Assembly: GCF_015230015.1 (NCBI RefSeq)
Contig: NZ_JAAKZC010000010.1
Span: 1 to 64,000, forward strand
Length of the DNA: 64,000 bases
Direction: 5' to 3'
From: Campylobacter concisus
GTDB taxonomy: Bacteria; Campylobacterota; Campylobacteria; Campylobacterales; Campylobacteraceae
In this document: positions 38,555-49,843 of the stretch, piece by piece
How positions within the stretch are numbered: the first letter of the stretch is position 1
Layout of the letters: each line of letters opens with the position of its first letter
Notes under the pieces: model-generated
Seen by the model: the letters and a program-made list of their open reading frames with translations, nothing else
The model's database searches: none
Told to the model about the DNA's origin: nothing
Program-made: the position numbers and the translations under genes

Positions 38555-40258
38555 TTATGCCGCTTTCTCTTCGACTTTTTTGCCTACAAATCTAACCAAA
38601 GCCCAGATCGCTAAAAATCCGCAAGGAAGTGCGATCCAAACGCTAAGACCAAGTGCCACTGGCAAGTAGCCAACAAGCACACAAACCACGCAAACGCTAA
38701 GTGCGTAGATCATCTGCGTTGAGACGTGATCGATGTGGCTGCATCCTGCACCCATTGATGAAAGTATCGTAGTATCAGAGATCGGCGAGCAGTGATCGCC
38801 AAAGATAGCGCCCGTTAGAACGCTTGAGATATTTACGATCATATAAGCATGCATCGCGTCACCATCTAAGCCGTAGTTTTTGCCTACTGCATAAGCTAGC
38901 GGGATAGCTAGAGGCATCAAAATGCCCATCGTGCCATAGCTGGTGCCAGTTGAGAAGCTGATAAATGAGCCAAGGATGAAAACAGCCACTGGCAGGATAA
39001 ATTTAGGCGTTGAGTCGCTTAGTAGATCGACCAAATATCTTGAAGTGCCAAGCTCTTTGATAACCGCGCTAAGGCTCCATGCAAGAAGCAAGATAACAAC
39101 TGTGATAATCATAGTTTTCCAGCCCTTTACCCATGTGCTAATAGCCTCTTTTACATCAAAAATTTTGCGCCAAACGCCCATGACGATAGCTACTATACTA
39201 GCAAGAAGTGCTGCTTGAAATAGCGATGTAGCAGAGTCTGCTGCACCAAAAGTATCTTTAAATGTTGAAAACGAAAGTGGATTTGCAAGTGCATTTTTAA
39301 GAGTATCGCCCTCAAGTGCAGCAAGACCGCTAAAATAAAAGCTAGTAAATGCACCGATAACTAGCACAAGAAGCGGCACGATAGCATTTGAAGCGCTTAG
39401 TTTTACGCCTTCTTTTGGCTCAAGAGTCTTGTCTTCAAGGTCTTGAATTTGAGTTTTGCCTGAATGAAGCTCGCCTCTTCTAGCGCGTCTTTCAGCTGCT
39501 AGCATAGGGCCATACTCGCGTTGCATCAAGGCTGTGCAGACGATGAAAAATAAGATAAAGAGGTTATAAAATCTATATGGAATGGTCTCGATAAATATAG
39601 AATAAGCGTTTATGCCAGTCTCGCCGATAAGCTCGTAGCCCTTTTCGATGAGCGAAACCTCAAGTCCGACCCATGTCGAGATGATAGCTATACCAGCGAT
39701 TGGTGCTGCAGTAGCGTCGATGATGAAGGCTAGCTTTTCGCGGCTTATTTTAAATTTATCGCTTATTGGTCTCATGATAGGACCAACAATTAGGGCGTTT
39801 GCATAGTCATCAAAAAATACAAAGATACCCATAAGCCAAGTTGAAATTTGAGCTGAGACGCCAGTCTTTGCCTTTTTGCTAAGCCAAAGAGCAACCGCTT
39901 TTGTGCCGCCCATCTTTGTGATAAGTGCGACCACGCCACCTATACAAAGCACTTGAAGCAAGATACCAGCATCGGTGCTATCAGCCATTGACTCAACCAC
40001 TCTTGAGACGATGCCTGTAAAGCCTTTGATGATGCCCATAAAGACATTTTCATTAACGATATTTATAAGAAAAGTTCCACTAAAAACACCGATAAATAGC
40101 GACAAGATGACATCTTTTGTGATAAAAGCAAGTGCTATGGCAACAACTGGTGGTATAAGCGTGAAAACGCCGTAAATTTGTGCGTTTCTTTTGGCGACTT
40201 CTGGATCAACTCCAAAAAGCGCGACACTAAAAAATAGTAACAATAAAATTTGTCTCAC
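38555..40258 (-). CDS. nhaC: NhaC-family Na+/H+ antiporter
   Basis: 567 residues, about twelve membrane helices, with a possible N-terminal signal-like segment (MRQILLLLFFSVALFGVD). Conserved stretches: DYANALIVGPIMRPISDKFKISREKLAFIIDATAAPIA, GTSYGTMGILMPLAIPLA and GDHCSPISDTTILSSMGAGC, all typical of NhaC. It exchanges Na+ for H+ for pH and sodium balance; some members exchange malate/lactate. It lies 9 bases downstream of the SDR gene in the same direction. Confidence 0.88.
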   Translation of the reverse strand: MRQILLLLFFSVALFGVDPEVAKRNAQIYGVFTLIPPVVAIALAFITKDVILSLFIGVFSGTFLINIVNENVFMGIIKGFTGIVSRVVESMADSTDAGILLQVLCIGGVVALITKMGGTKAVALWLSKKAKTGVSAQISTWLMGIFVFFDDYANALIVGPIMRPISDKFKISREKLAFIIDATAAPIAGIAIISTWVGLEVSLIEKGYELIGETGINAYSIFIETIPYRFYNLFILFFIVCTALMQREYGPMLAAERRARRGELHSGKTQIQDLEDKTLEPKEGVKLSASNAIVPLLVLVIGAFTSFYFSGLAALEGDTLKNALANPLSFSTFKDTFGAADSATSLFQAALLASIVAIVMGVWRKIFDVKEAISTWVKGWKTMIITVVILLLAWSLSAVIKELGTSRYLVDLLSDSTPKFILPVAVFILGSFISFSTGTSYGTMGILMPLAIPLAYAVGKNYGLDGDAMHAYMIVNISSVLTGAIFGDHCSPISDTTILSSMGAGCSHIDHVSTQMIYALSVCVVCVLVGYLPVALGLSVWIALPCGFLAIWALVRFVGKKVEEKAA

Positions 40259-40267
40259 ATAAACTCC

Positions 40268-41014
40268 TTAAAATTTTTCTATCGCAAGTCCAGCCCAAGT
40301 CTGCGTATTTGCCATGACTTCGACCCTGTTTATATTGACACTTCCAGGCATATTTAGACAATTAACCAAAATAGTCGCGATATCCTCAGATGTGATGAAA
40401 TTTGTATGCTCATAGATGCTATCAGCCTTTGCCTTATCGCCCTTAAATCTAACCTCGCTAAATTCAGTCTTGCAAAGCCCTGGCTCAATGTTTGTTACCC
40501 TGATATTAGTGCCAACTAGATCGTTTCTTAAATTTAAGCTAAACTGCTTTACAAAGGCCTTTGTAGCGCCATAAACGTTGCTGCCAGGATATGGCCACGA
40601 GCCAGCTGTTGAGCCAAGATTAAAGATATAGCCCTTTTCTTGCTTGTAAAGTAGCGGCAAAACGGCCTTTGTAGAGTAGATGAGACCCTTTACGTTTGTA
40701 TCTATCATCGTCTCAAAGTCCTCAACCTTCGCATCTATCGTCTTTTCTTGTCCCAAGGCAAGCCCAGCGTTATTTACAAGCACTTCGATGTCCTTAAATT
40801 TATCAGGCAGGCTCTCTACCGCCTTAAAAACAGCTTCTTTGTCACGTATGTCAGCTACGATGATGTGCGTGTCACCAAGCTCGCTAGCTAGCTTTTTTAG
40901 CCTATCTTCGCGCCTTGCAAGAGCGACTATCTTGTAGCCCTCTTTTGAGAGTCTTCTAGCGATCGCCTCGCCAAAGCCAGATGTCGCACCTGTCACAAAA
41001 GCTGTCTTTTTCAT
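40268..41014 (-). CDS. Short-chain dehydrogenase/reductase (YdfG-like)
   Basis: 248 residues, classical SDR: TGATSGFGEAIARRLSKEG (NAD(P) loop), NNAGLALG, catalytic Ser in NLGSTAGSWPYPGSNVYGATKAFV (Ser, Tyr and Lys in YxxxK), and PGL after it. ARR at the end of strand 2 indicates NADP. YdfG-type enzymes oxidise serine/L-allo-threonine or reduce malonic semialdehyde; the exact substrate is uncertain. Confidence 0.88.
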   Translation of the reverse strand: MKKTAFVTGATSGFGEAIARRLSKEGYKIVALARREDRLKKLASELGDTHIIVADIRDKEAVFKAVESLPDKFKDIEVLVNNAGLALGQEKTIDAKVEDFETMIDTNVKGLIYSTKAVLPLLYKQEKGYIFNLGSTAGSWPYPGSNVYGATKAFVKQFSLNLRNDLVGTNIRVTNIEPGLCKTEFSEVRFKGDKAKADSIYEHTNFITSEDIATILVNCLNMPGSVNINRVEVMANTQTWAGLAIEKF

Positions 41015-41022
41015 ATCTTTTC

Positions 41023-42234
41023 CTAATTAAAATTTGGCTTTAAACCAAGCTCTTCTAAAAATTTAATATTTTTTTCGTTTTTATCTTTAATCGCATAATC
41101 AAGCGCATTAAATCCAGCATCATCAGTGGCGTTCATATCAGCGCCGTTATCTATCAAAAGCTTTAAAATTTCTGGTGTCGCGTGAGCCGCTGCATGCATA
41201 AAAACGCTTCTGTTTGTATGCTCAAGGCCGCACGTATCCTCTACTTGCATCATGCCTAAATTTATCATATTCATCTTAGACTGCTCGTCGATATAGCTCT
41301 CGTTTGCATTTGCCCCACTCTTTAGCAAAAGCTCACAAAGAGGCGCATCCTCAAACTGCACAGCGTAAAAAAGCGCACTTTTGCCAAAGAAATTTTTGTG
41401 ATTTACATCAGCTCTATTTTTAAGCAAAATTTTTACATTTTCTAAATTTTTAAGAGCAAAAAAGAGCGGTGTCTCATCGCCTAAATTTAGATCAGCCCCG
41501 CGCCTTATGATCTCTTCTATCATGTCGCCACTTTTGTCATTTAGCAGTGCGATATCAAGTAAATTTGTAAGCTCAGCGGTGCTGTAATTTTTAGAATAAA
41601 GCAAATTTGCAAGCTCGTCTTGACTTAGCTTTTGAGCCATCATCTTTTGCTCAGAAGTTAAAGTTTTAGCCTTATTTATCTTTTTGCCAACGCTAAAGCT
41701 TAAAAACTCATTTATCACGCTAGTAGCGTAGTAAGCGGCACTTGCACTATCAACGCCTAAAGCCTCATAAAATTTAACCAGCGGAGTTTGAGCGTTTTTA
41801 TAAGCTTCGCTAAATTTTTTATATTTTAAAAAGTTAAACAAGCTCTCATTCGCCCAGTACCTAAAATACTCCATCTGAGCATCTTTTTGGGCTTCTGCGA
41901 CCTCTGGTTTTTCAAGCTCTTTTTGATAAAGCTCAGGTGCAAACGAGGCTTTTAGCAAGTTCCATCTAAATTTATTTAAATTTTCTTTATAAACGCCCTC
42001 ACCAACGCAGCTTTGAGACTCACTTCTAACTGCCACGCTTGCGTCAAAAAGCTCTTTTACCTCTTTTAAATTTAAAAGCGAGTCATCACAATAAAATATC
42101 CCCTCGTTCACGTAAGCAAGCTCTTTTGGAGTAGTTTTAAAGCTCTCTTTTTTAGCAAAGTCGCCACACTCTAATGCATGCAAATTTGCAAAAAGGCAAA
42201 CGCTAAAAAAGAAGGAAAAAACTATCTTTCTCAT
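41023..42234 (-). CDS. Exported ankyrin-repeat protein
   Basis: 403 residues with a Sec signal (MRKIVFSFFFSVCLFANLHA). The N-terminal two-thirds is helical with several Cys. The C-terminal third has at least four ankyrin repeats (ADLNLGDETPLFFALKN, ADVNHKNFFGKSALFYAVQ, ANANESYIDE..., ADMNATDDAGFNALDYAIKD). Probably periplasmic protein-protein interaction; small exported ankyrin proteins occur beside catalases and AcnB in Campylobacter. ATG at 42234 with AGGAGC upstream is used instead of the TTG one codon earlier. Confidence 0.82.
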   Translation of the reverse strand: MRKIVFSFFFSVCLFANLHALECGDFAKKESFKTTPKELAYVNEGIFYCDDSLLNLKEVKELFDASVAVRSESQSCVGEGVYKENLNKFRWNLLKASFAPELYQKELEKPEVAEAQKDAQMEYFRYWANESLFNFLKYKKFSEAYKNAQTPLVKFYEALGVDSASAAYYATSVINEFLSFSVGKKINKAKTLTSEQKMMAQKLSQDELANLLYSKNYSTAELTNLLDIALLNDKSGDMIEEIIRRGADLNLGDETPLFFALKNLENVKILLKNRADVNHKNFFGKSALFYAVQFEDAPLCELLLKSGANANESYIDEQSKMNMINLGMMQVEDTCGLEHTNRSVFMHAAAHATPEILKLLIDNGADMNATDDAGFNALDYAIKDKNEKNIKFLEELGLKPNFN

Positions 42235-42270
42235 CAAAGCTCCTTAAAATTTCGCGATATTGTAACAAAT

Positions 42271-44856
42271 TTATATACTAAACTCGCTTATTTCATTAAA
42301 ATTTAGGTATTTATAAATTTGATCTTTGTTTAAACTAAGGCTATCTCTTACTATTTTTTTATACTCACTAACGCTTGGCAAACGCCCTAGCAGCGCACAT
42401 ACAGCGGCTAGCTCGGCACTTCCTAGATAGACCTTTGCGCCCATGCCCATTCTGTTGTCAAAATTTCTTGTCGAGGTCGAAAAAACAACGGCGTTGTCGT
42501 TCACCCTTGCTTGATTACCCATGCAAAGCGAGCAGCCTGGCACCTCTGTCCTAGCATTTAGCCTCTTAAATATCTCATAAACGCCCTCATTTTCAAGCGT
42601 CTTTTTATCCATCTTTGTTGGCGGAGCGATCCAAAGTCTAGTAGTGAGCTTGCTCTCGCGCTCTAAAATTCTAGCCAGCGCCCTGTAATGCCCGATATTT
42701 GTCATACAGCTACCCACAAAGACCTCGTCGATATTATGCGCTCTTTTGCTATCAGCTAAAATTTCACTTAGCGTCGCCACGTCGTCTGGGTCGTTTGGAC
42801 AGGCTAGGATCGGCTCATCTATCTGCGATAAATCAATCTCTAAAATTTCAGCGTAGCTTGCGTCCTTGTCGGCTCTTAAGAGAGTTGGGTTTTCTAGCCA
42901 TTTTTGCATCTTCTCTTTTCGTCTAGCAAGCGTTTCATGGCTCTCATAGCCTGCTTTTATCATTGCCTCTATTAACGTAACGTTTGAGCGAACGTACTCC
43001 GCGACGCTTTCAACGCTTAAATTTACCACGCAAGCAGCCGCAGAGCGCTCAGCCGAAGCGTCACTTAGCTCAAATGCCTGCTCCACTTTTAGGCCCTCTA
43101 ACCCCTCGATCTCTAAAATTTTACCCGCAAAAATGTTCTTTTTATTCTTTTTCTCAACGCTTAAAAGTCCCTTTTTGATAGCAAAATATGGTATCGCATT
43201 GACTAGATCACGAAGTGTCACACCCTCTTTTAGCTCGCCTTTAAATTTGATCAAAACTGACTCAGGCATATTTAGAGGCATCATCCCAAGCACCGCTGCA
43301 AAGGCCACCAGACCACTACCCGCAGGGAAGCTAATGCCAATAGGAAATCTCGTGTGGCTATCGCCGCCAGTGCCAACCGTGTCAGGCAAGACCATGCGGT
43401 TTAGCCACGAATGGATGACACCGTCACCTGGCCTTAGGCTCACGCCGCCACGCAAATTTATAAATTTTGGCAGGCTCTTTTGCATCTCAAGGTCGCTTGG
43501 CTTTGGATAAGCAGCTGTGTGGCAAAAGCTTTGCAAGACAAAATCCGCCCCAAAACTAAGGCTAGCAAGCTCTTTTATCTCATCTCTAGTCATCGGCCCA
43601 GTGGTATCTTGCGAGCCAACGGTCAAAATTTCAGGCTCCACGTAGGCCCCAGCTCTCACGCCAGCCTTACCACAAGCCTTGCCGACCATCTTTTGAGCGA
43701 GCGTATAGCCACCGCCTAGCTCTTTTGGCTGATCTGGCTTTATGAAAATTTGCTCCTCGCCAAGCCCCAAGACCTCTCTAGCCTTTTTGGTGACCTGCCT
43801 ACCTATCATCAAAGGTATCCTGCCACCTGCTCTTATCTCGTCGCTTAGGGTGTTTGGGCTTAGTTTAAAATTTGCCACGAGCTTTTTTTCGTTGCCTGCA
43901 AGCTTGTAAATTTCGCCTTTAAATGGCCAAATTTCTATCTCATCGCCCATTTCTAGCTCATTTACGTTTGCAACTATCGGCAGTGCGCCGCTATCTTCGG
44001 CGGTATTAAAAAATATCGGAGCTATGGTCGTGCCGATCACGATGCCGCCAGTTTTTTTGTTTGGCACGCCCTCTATCTCATCGCCAAGGTGCCACTGAAT
44101 AGAGTTTATACCGCTCTTTCTGCTGCTGCCAGTGCCGACCACGTCGCCCACATACGCCACGCTCTTGCCGCGACTTTTTAGCTCTTTTAATATCTCCAGC
44201 CCCTCAGGCATCTTTTTAACCAGCATCGCCTTTGCGTGAAGCGGTATATCAGCCCTTGTGTATGCCTCACTAGCAGGGCTTAGATCATCCGTATTTGTCT
44301 CGCCAGGCACCTTAAAAACCACTGCCTTTATGCACTCATCAAGCGGCTTTTTATGCCTAAACCACTCCGCATTTGCCCAAGAAGCAAGCACCTCTTTTGC
44401 AAATTTATTGCTGCTTGCTAGCTTTGCGATCTCGTCAAAATGTTCATGCACCAAAATGATATTTTTTAGCTCATTTGCCGCAGCTTGTGCGATATCTTCA
44501 TTGCTATTTTTTAGCGCTCGCACCAAAATTTCCACATTGTATCCGCCAAGCATCTTGCCTAAAATTTTAATGGCACGAACCGCATCAAGCCCGTCTATCT
44601 TAAGCCCGTCTATCACCTCGCCAAGAAATTCTGCCTTTATCTTTGCCGCGTCATCAACGCCAGGATTTACGCGATTTGTGAGCAAATTTATAAGAAATTT
44701 TAGCTCATTTTGCGCCTTTTCATCGCCACTAGAGTTGCCAGCAAGTCTCATTAGCTCGCAAATTTCGCTTGTTTGCTTGGCATTTAGCGCAAGCGGTGGC
44801 ACGCCCTCTTTTTCTCGCTCACTCACGTGTTTTTCGTAGTCGGTAAAAAAGCTCAT
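42271..44856 (-). CDS. acnB: Aconitate hydratase B
   Basis: 861 residues, full AcnB length. N-terminal HEAT-like helical domain, the swivel domain ([28 protein letters not shown]...), [50 protein letters not shown] and the [4Fe-4S] ligands in [12 protein letters not shown] and [17 protein letters not shown]-cycle aconitase that becomes an mRNA-binding regulator when its cluster is lost under iron limitation. Single gene, divergent from ogt. Confidence 0.95.
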   Translation of the reverse strand: MSFFTDYEKHVSEREKEGVPPLALNAKQTSEICELMRLAGNSSGDEKAQNELKFLINLLTNRVNPGVDDAAKIKAEFLGEVIDGLKIDGLDAVRAIKILGKMLGGYNVEILVRALKNSNEDIAQAAANELKNIILVHEHFDEIAKLASSNKFAKEVLASWANAEWFRHKKPLDECIKAVVFKVPGETNTDDLSPASEAYTRADIPLHAKAMLVKKMPEGLEILKELKSRGKSVAYVGDVVGTGSSRKSGINSIQWHLGDEIEGVPNKKTGGIVIGTTIAPIFFNTAEDSGALPIVANVNELEMGDEIEIWPFKGEIYKLAGNEKKLVANFKLSPNTLSDEIRAGGRIPLMIGRQVTKKAREVLGLGEEQIFIKPDQPKELGGGYTLAQKMVGKACGKAGVRAGAYVEPEILTVGSQDTTGPMTRDEIKELASLSFGADFVLQSFCHTAAYPKPSDLEMQKSLPKFINLRGGVSLRPGDGVIHSWLNRMVLPDTVGTGGDSHTRFPIGISFPAGSGLVAFAAVLGMMPLNMPESVLIKFKGELKEGVTLRDLVNAIPYFAIKKGLLSVEKKNKKNIFAGKILEIEGLEGLKVEQAFELSDASAERSAAACVVNLSVESVAEYVRSNVTLIEAMIKAGYESHETLARRKEKMQKWLENPTLLRADKDASYAEILEIDLSQIDEPILACPNDPDDVATLSEILADSKRAHNIDEVFVGSCMTNIGHYRALARILERESKLTTRLWIAPPTKMDKKTLENEGVYEIFKRLNARTEVPGCSLCMGNQARVNDNAVVFSTSTRNFDNRMGMGAKVYLGSAELAAVCALLGRLPSVSEYKKIVRDSLSLNKDQIYKYLNFNEISEFSI

Positions 44857-44978
44857 AAATTTCCTTTGTGATTTTGCTCGTTTTTAGTCCAAAATCGCTG
44901 ATTTTGCTTGCATTTTATCAAAAAGCAAAACAATCTAAAGTAAAATTTGCCCAAAAATTCAAATTTCAAGGAGCAAAT

Positions 44979-45437
44979 GTGTCAAAAGCCTACCTAAAAT
45001 CGCCCATTGGAATTTTAGAGATCGTTGCTAGCAAAAATGGAATTTGTGAGATAAATTTTGTAGATAAATTTGAAAAAGTTGCGGTAAAAGATGAAAATTT
45101 AAAGCTTTGTTTAGATGAACTGGAGGCCTATTTTAAGGGCGAGCTTAAAAAATTTAGCGTTAGGCTTGATGTAAAAACAACCAAATTTAGAGCCAAAATT
45201 TATGAAGCTTTACAAAAAGTGCCATACGGCGAAACGACCACATACGCAGCTCTGGCACTTGCCGCAGGTCACAAAAACGCCTACCGCGCAGCAGGCTCGG
45301 CAAATGCCAAAAACCCACTGCCTATCATCGTCCCTTGCCACAGAGTGCTAGCCAGCAGTGGTCTTGGTGGCTACTCAGGCGGCGAGGGTCTGCCAACTAA
45401 AATTTGGCTACTAGAGCACGAAGCCAAGCATAAATAA
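44979..45437 (+). CDS. ogt: Methylated-DNA-protein-cysteine methyltransferase
   Basis: 152 residues from GTG at 44979, with AAGGAG five bases upstream; the frame extends to 44868 without a ribosome site. The active-site PCHRVLA (PCHRV) is present, with KVPYGETTTYAALA (helix-turn-helix) and GGYSGGEGLPTKIWLLEHE. It removes O6-alkylguanine by suicide transfer. Next to the 3' end of the R-M operon on the opposite strand. Confidence 0.9.
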   Translation: MSKAYLKSPIGILEIVASKNGICEINFVDKFEKVAVKDENLKLCLDELEAYFKGELKKFSVRLDVKTTKFRAKIYEALQKVPYGETTTYAALALAAGHKNAYRAAGSANAKNPLPIIVPCHRVLASSGLGGYSGGEGLPTKIWLLEHEAKHK

Positions 45438-45476
45438 GCCAAATGCAAAACTATAAATTTTGCTTAAAAACGTCTC

Positions 45477-48400
45477 TTAAACCGACGAGCCAACCTCTTT
45501 AAATTTATCAACAAAATGCGATATCTCATCGATCACTTTTTGCCTGATTATTGGATAGTTTTTATTTAAAGGACTAATCTTAGGCAGTATCTCGCCTATT
45601 TGCGTTCCACTTTGGCTAACAAAGCCACTCTTTAACGACGAGCTTATAAACCTTCTTGCGCCAGCCTCATCTAAATTTAAAGAAGCGATAAGCTCGTCCG
45701 CCTCTTTTTTCATCACAACTTTTGCAAATTTAAAAAACTCTTCTATCACGCTGGCTCGGTCTTTAAATTTATCCAAGTCGCTTTGGTTTATAAAATCAAC
45801 TATCAACCCCTCTTTTGAGCGGTTTTCTAAGCTCGAGCGGATGATGCGACGCACCTCATCAGTAAGTGCTGCTTTATCTTTTATCTTTTTATTATGCTCA
45901 AATATCAAACCCAAAATATAGTCTAAATTTATCTCCTGAGACTTTAGCAGATCAACCTCAAATACCACATCATCCCAGTTTATCCTCTCTTTTTCCTTCT
46001 CTTCACCAGCCTTTTCTTTTCTTAACCACTCTCTTATATCATTATATGTCCCGCGGTAGTCTTGTAAAGCCCTTGCGTTTGGCACTTTTATGCTTTGCAT
46101 CTCTTTGATTTGTTCATCACTTAAGCCAAATTTATCCCTAAACTCACATACTGCTTTTTTATCGTCTAAATTCAGATCTTGCAAAGCCCTTAGAGCAACA
46201 AACTCATCGTAGTTTTGCAAAGCATTTTCTACCCTTAGATACTCTCCAAAAAGCTTTACAAATTCTTTCTTATCCTTTTGCGTCTCTATCTTAGTAGGAT
46301 CAGGGAATTTCGCCTCTAGCTCGCTTACTACATCTACAAAGCCCCTTTTTGCCTCGCCAGATATCGCATCTGTAAAGCCATCCATATACTCTTTATAGCT
46401 TTTTTCGAGTATGACGCTTTTAGTGCTGCCTTTACCAAAAAGAGTTATAGCATCTTCTGTCGCTTTTTCTAGGTCTCTAAATGTCACGATATTGCCAAAA
46501 GTTTTTGTAGCACCATAAATTCTATTTGTCCTAGAGTATGCTTGTATGAGTCCGTGATAGCGTAAATTTTTATCCACAAATAGCGTATTTAGACAAGGCG
46601 CGTCAAATCCAGTTAAAAACATACCCACAACCAAGAGCAGATCGATCTCTTGCTTCTTTGTGCGCTCGCTTAGATCTCGGTAGTAGTCTTGAAACGACCC
46701 GCCATCAACGCTAAAATTTGTCTTAAAAAAAGCGTTGTAGTCTTTTATCGCACTACTTAAAAACTCTTTTGAGCTAACGTCCATCGCCTCTGGCTCAAAG
46801 CCCTCATCAGCTATCTCACCAACCATATCTTGCTCTTCATTTTGTGAAAAAGAAAATATTGTCGCTATCTTTAAAACTCGCTCTTTGTTGCTTTGCAAAT
46901 TTTTAAACGCTTCATAATAAAGCTTTGCCGCCTCTATAGAGCTTACTGCAAACATAGCGTTAAAGCCCTTGCCACTTGCGTTTAAGCGGTGAGTTTTTTG
47001 ATGAAATTTCTCTAGCACATACTCAGAAATTTCTTTGATACGCTCAGGGTGTAAAAATGCACTTTTATTCTCAGCTGCACTTAGCTTTAGCTCATCTTTT
47101 TCTGTCTCTATGCTCTTAAATTTAGGCACGACGTTGTTATAATCAACCTTAAATTTAAGCACCTTCTCATCTCTAATTGCATCGACTATCACATATTCAT
47201 GAAGCGAGCTTCCAAAGACACTTTGCGTCGTCTCTGCTCCGATGGCATTTTGAGGAAATATCGGCGTTCCAGTAAAGCCAAACTGATAAAATTTCTTAAA
47301 TTTCTTCTTTAAATTTTTCTGTGCTTCACCAAACTGAGACCTGTGGCACTCGTCAAATATAAAAACAACCTCTTTTTGATATATACTTAGATCATCTTCG
47401 CTTTTCATTAGGTTATTTAGCTTTTGTATAGTTGTTACGATGATCTTTCCGTCATCTTTTTGAGTGTTTCGCTTTAGTTCTGCTGAGCTAACTGAGCCAT
47501 TTACGCTATCTTTTGAAAATTTTTGATACTCCTTCATGGTCTGATAGTCAAGGTCTTTTCTATCCACCACGAAAAAGACTTTATCTATAAATTCAAGCTG
47601 CGTAGCAAGCCTAGCTGCCTTAAAGCTAGTTAGCGTCTTGCCAGATCCTGTCGTATGCCATATAAAGCCGCCACCTTCTGGCTTTGCGTAGCATTTAGCA
47701 TTATGCGAGCTATTTATCTTCCAAAGTATGCGCTCAGTCGCTGCTATCTGATAAGGACGCATTATAAGCAAGGTGTTATTTGTATCAAAGATGCAGTATT
47801 TGCTCAGTATGCTAAGAAGTGTATTTTTCGCCAAAAATGTAGCTGTAAAGTCCTTTATATCTTTTATGGCTTCGTTTTTTGAATTTGCCCAGTTTATAGT
47901 AAAGTCAAAGCTGGTTTTATCCCGCTTGGTTGTGTTTGCAAAGTATCTTGTATCTGTGCCATTTGAGATGATAAAAATTTGCAAATATTTAAAGAGAGAA
48001 TTTGATGAGTTAAAGCTCTCTTTTGAGTAGCGATGAATTTGATTAAAGGCTTCTCTTATCGCCACGCCTCGCTTTTTAAGCTCTATTTGCACGAGCGGCA
48101 AGCCATTAACAAGTATAGTGACATCATATCTGTTGTGCGATGAGCCAGTTTGCTCAAACTGATTTATCACCTGCAGGCTGTTTTTAGCGATATCTTTTTT
48201 ATCGATAAGGCAGATATTTTGTATATGCCCATCTTCAAAAGTAAAGTCATAGATATGATCATCTTGTATCTTGCGGGTCTTTTCTATTATGCCATCGTTT
48301 GGCTTGTCGATATACTCTTCAACTAGCCTTTTCCACTCTGAGGGGCTAAATTTAACGTTATTTAGCCTCTCTAGCTGCTCTTTTAAATTTAGTAAAAGCG

Positions 48401-48572
48401 CTGTTTGAGAGTTTATATCTTTTTTATACTCATAGCCTTGTTTTACAAGGTCATCTATAAGCTCACGCTCCATATCCGCTTCGCTTTGGTAGCTTGAAGA
48501 CTGAGGCAATCTCTCATATCTATCTAAAACGATGAAATTTTCTGACTCAAGTATGGTTTTACTCTCTATCAT
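45477..48572 (-). CDS. hsdR: Type I restriction enzyme R subunit (HsdR)
   Basis: 1031 residues. N-terminal PD-(D/E)xK-type nuclease region with [10 protein letters not shown] (about 160-170), Walker [12 protein letters not shown] (about 307-317), DEAD-like [18 protein letters not shown] and motif [12 protein letters not shown], then a long helical C-terminal part that contacts the methylase. It translocates DNA with ATP and cuts at distance. It follows hsdS by 10 bases, giving the order hsdM-hsdS-hsdR in one transcript. Confidence 0.93.
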   Translation of the reverse strand: MIESKTILESENFIVLDRYERLPQSSSYQSEADMERELIDDLVKQGYEYKKDINSQTALLLNLKEQLERLNNVKFSPSEWKRLVEEYIDKPNDGIIEKTRKIQDDHIYDFTFEDGHIQNICLIDKKDIAKNSLQVINQFEQTGSSHNRYDVTILVNGLPLVQIELKKRGVAIREAFNQIHRYSKESFNSSNSLFKYLQIFIISNGTDTRYFANTTKRDKTSFDFTINWANSKNEAIKDIKDFTATFLAKNTLLSILSKYCIFDTNNTLLIMRPYQIAATERILWKINSSHNAKCYAKPEGGGFIWHTTGSGKTLTSFKAARLATQLEFIDKVFFVVDRKDLDYQTMKEYQKFSKDSVNGSVSSAELKRNTQKDDGKIIVTTIQKLNNLMKSEDDLSIYQKEVVFIFDECHRSQFGEAQKNLKKKFKKFYQFGFTGTPIFPQNAIGAETTQSVFGSSLHEYVIVDAIRDEKVLKFKVDYNNVVPKFKSIETEKDELKLSAAENKSAFLHPERIKEISEYVLEKFHQKTHRLNASGKGFNAMFAVSSIEAAKLYYEAFKNLQSNKERVLKIATIFSFSQNEEQDMVGEIADEGFEPEAMDVSSKEFLSSAIKDYNAFFKTNFSVDGGSFQDYYRDLSERTKKQEIDLLLVVGMFLTGFDAPCLNTLFVDKNLRYHGLIQAYSRTNRIYGATKTFGNIVTFRDLEKATEDAITLFGKGSTKSVILEKSYKEYMDGFTDAISGEAKRGFVDVVSELEAKFPDPTKIETQKDKKEFVKLFGEYLRVENALQNYDEFVALRALQDLNLDDKKAVCEFRDKFGLSDEQIKEMQSIKVPNARALQDYRGTYNDIREWLRKEKAGEEKEKERINWDDVVFEVDLLKSQEINLDYILGLIFEHNKKIKDKAALTDEVRRIIRSSLENRSKEGLIVDFINQSDLDKFKDRASVIEEFFKFAKVVMKKEADELIASLNLDEAGARRFISSSLKSGFVSQSGTQIGEILPKISPLNKNYPIIRQKVIDEISHFVDKFKEVGSSV

Positions 48573-48582
48573 TTTTACGCCT

Positions 48583-49710
48583 TTATGCTGTCATTTTTGG
48601 TTTGAAATTTAAAAGTAGCTCTCTGTAATACTCATACTGCTTGCGCCTTAGCTCTATCTCTCGTGGCAAGCCTTCGGTTATAGAATTTACAAGCGTATCA
48701 AATTTATCTAAGATATCAACGACTTTTTGCTGTGTTTGAAGTGAGGGGATAGGGATTTTTATTTTAGAATACTTGCTAATCCAATAACGTTCGTGATTTG
48801 TTGGTTCAAATTTTATACATCTCATTGCATAATACACAAATCTAAAATTAGTTTTTTGATTATCTCTATTGTTTAATATTTTAATAGCTGATGATTTAAC
48901 TTTAAAATCAAAATCTACCCATTGAAACGAAGTCGTAAAATCATCAAATATTATTGTGGGATTTTCAAGAGCCTTATAAATTCCAAAAGTTTCGTTTGTA
49001 TAGCCTAATAAAAAACTTTGTCCTGCCGTTAAAACAGGTATTCCAAATTTTTCTTTATAATTTGTATCATTGACAATAAAATTTGCGGGCTGAGTATAAC
49101 CTAAAATTTCTCCAAGCATTTTTAGCTCACACCCCCCCCCATTTTTATCAAGCTCGTCAAAGCTTAAAAGAAAGTCGCGGTAAAATTCATACTGCTTTTT
49201 CCTAGCTTTAAGCTCTGCTGTAAGCTCTGCTGTAAGAAGCGTGAAAGAGTCTAAGATACGGACTATTTCACGCTGCACTTCCATCGGAGGCACAGGGAGT
49301 TTGATTTTTGAAACATCTTTTGCATAGACGTGCGGAATACCTGCGCCTTGCTTCATATTGTAGATTTTTTCTTGCTTGCTTAGTAAAAAATGATACACAA
49401 ATTTTATAATTACCCTGTTTTCTTGTGATTTTATAGAAAATGCATCCGCAACAAAAATTGGTCTATTCCAATACATTATAAAACCAGCATATGCCCCACT
49501 TCCAGCAATAGTTATTGTTTCTCCATCTCTATTATATTTATTGTGATAATATGCTGGTCTTTGCCCTCCACTAATTACTGGAATATCACCATCATTTATA
49601 TCTTTTGAAGTTATTGTATTCCCGCGCTCTAATTCACAAATCTCCCTAAGCTCTCTAAATTCAACCCCATCAGGACAAAGCTCATTTATAAGATCAAAAA
49701 TTTTACTCAT
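48583..49710 (-). CDS. hsdS: Type I specificity subunit HsdS, possibly phase-variable
   Basis: 375 residues. Two target-recognition domains (about 15-140 and 190-330), each followed by a conserved helix: [26 protein letters not shown] and [25 protein letters not shown]. The DNA encodes TAEL twice (49211-49234) and G9 for Gly-Gly-Gly (49132-49140), both in the spacer. Length changes in either would alter specificity or truncate the protein after the first domain. It starts 130 bases from hsdM because of an inserted segment; the likely original start is at 49843 overlapping the hsdM stop. Confidence 0.9.
   Translation of the reverse strand: MSKIFDLINELCPDGVEFRELREICELERGNTITSKDINDGDIPVISGGQRPAYYHNKYNRDGETITIAGSGAYAGFIMYWNRPIFVADAFSIKSQENRVIIKFVYHFLLSKQEKIYNMKQGAGIPHVYAKDVSKIKLPVPPMEVQREIVRILDSFTLLTAELTAELKARKKQYEFYRDFLLSFDELDKNGGGCELKMLGEILGYTQPANFIVNDTNYKEKFGIPVLTAGQSFLLGYTNETFGIYKALENPTIIFDDFTTSFQWVDFDFKVKSSAIKILNNRDNQKTNFRFVYYAMRCIKFEPTNHERYWISKYSKIKIPIPSLQTQQKVVDILDKFDTLVNSITEGLPREIELRRKQYEYYRELLLNFKPKMTA
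49132..49140. repeat. G9/C9 homopolymer inside hsdS
   Basis: Nine C on the + strand (nine G in the gene), encoding GGG at the junction between the first spacer helix and the second recognition domain. G tracts of 8-11 are the usual phase-variable elements of Campylobacter. At 9 the frame is on; 8 or 10 would end HsdS early. Confidence 0.85.
49211..49234. repeat. Two 12-bp tandem repeats encoding TAEL in hsdS
   Basis: Units 49211-49222 and 49223-49234 are identical (agctctgctgta). They encode TAEL-TAEL in the spacer helix. In EcoR124I and EcoDXXI-type systems two versus three TAEL copies change the gap between half-sites. Confidence 0.8.
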
Positions 49711-49843
49711 TTCAAGCCTTTTAAAATTTTGCTCGACTTCGCGAGTGAAATTTCGGAGCCATCGCTCGCATTGCTACGCAATATGCTCCACTCACTCGCA
49801 AAGAGATGGATATAAAGCAGTTCAGATCAAAAATTTTACTCAT
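49711..49843. repeat. Hairpin insertion with 20-bp direct repeats between hsdM and hsdS
   Basis: Bases 49691-49710 and 49824-49843 are identical (agatcaaaaattttactcat). The 113 bases between contain an inverted structure: GCGAGTG (49741-) with CACTCGC (49803-49809) and GGAGC with GCTCC. The right copy places an ATG overlapping the hsdM stop (ATGA), a plausible original hsdS start, now opening a 40-codon frame that stops before the present start. Confidence 0.75.
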
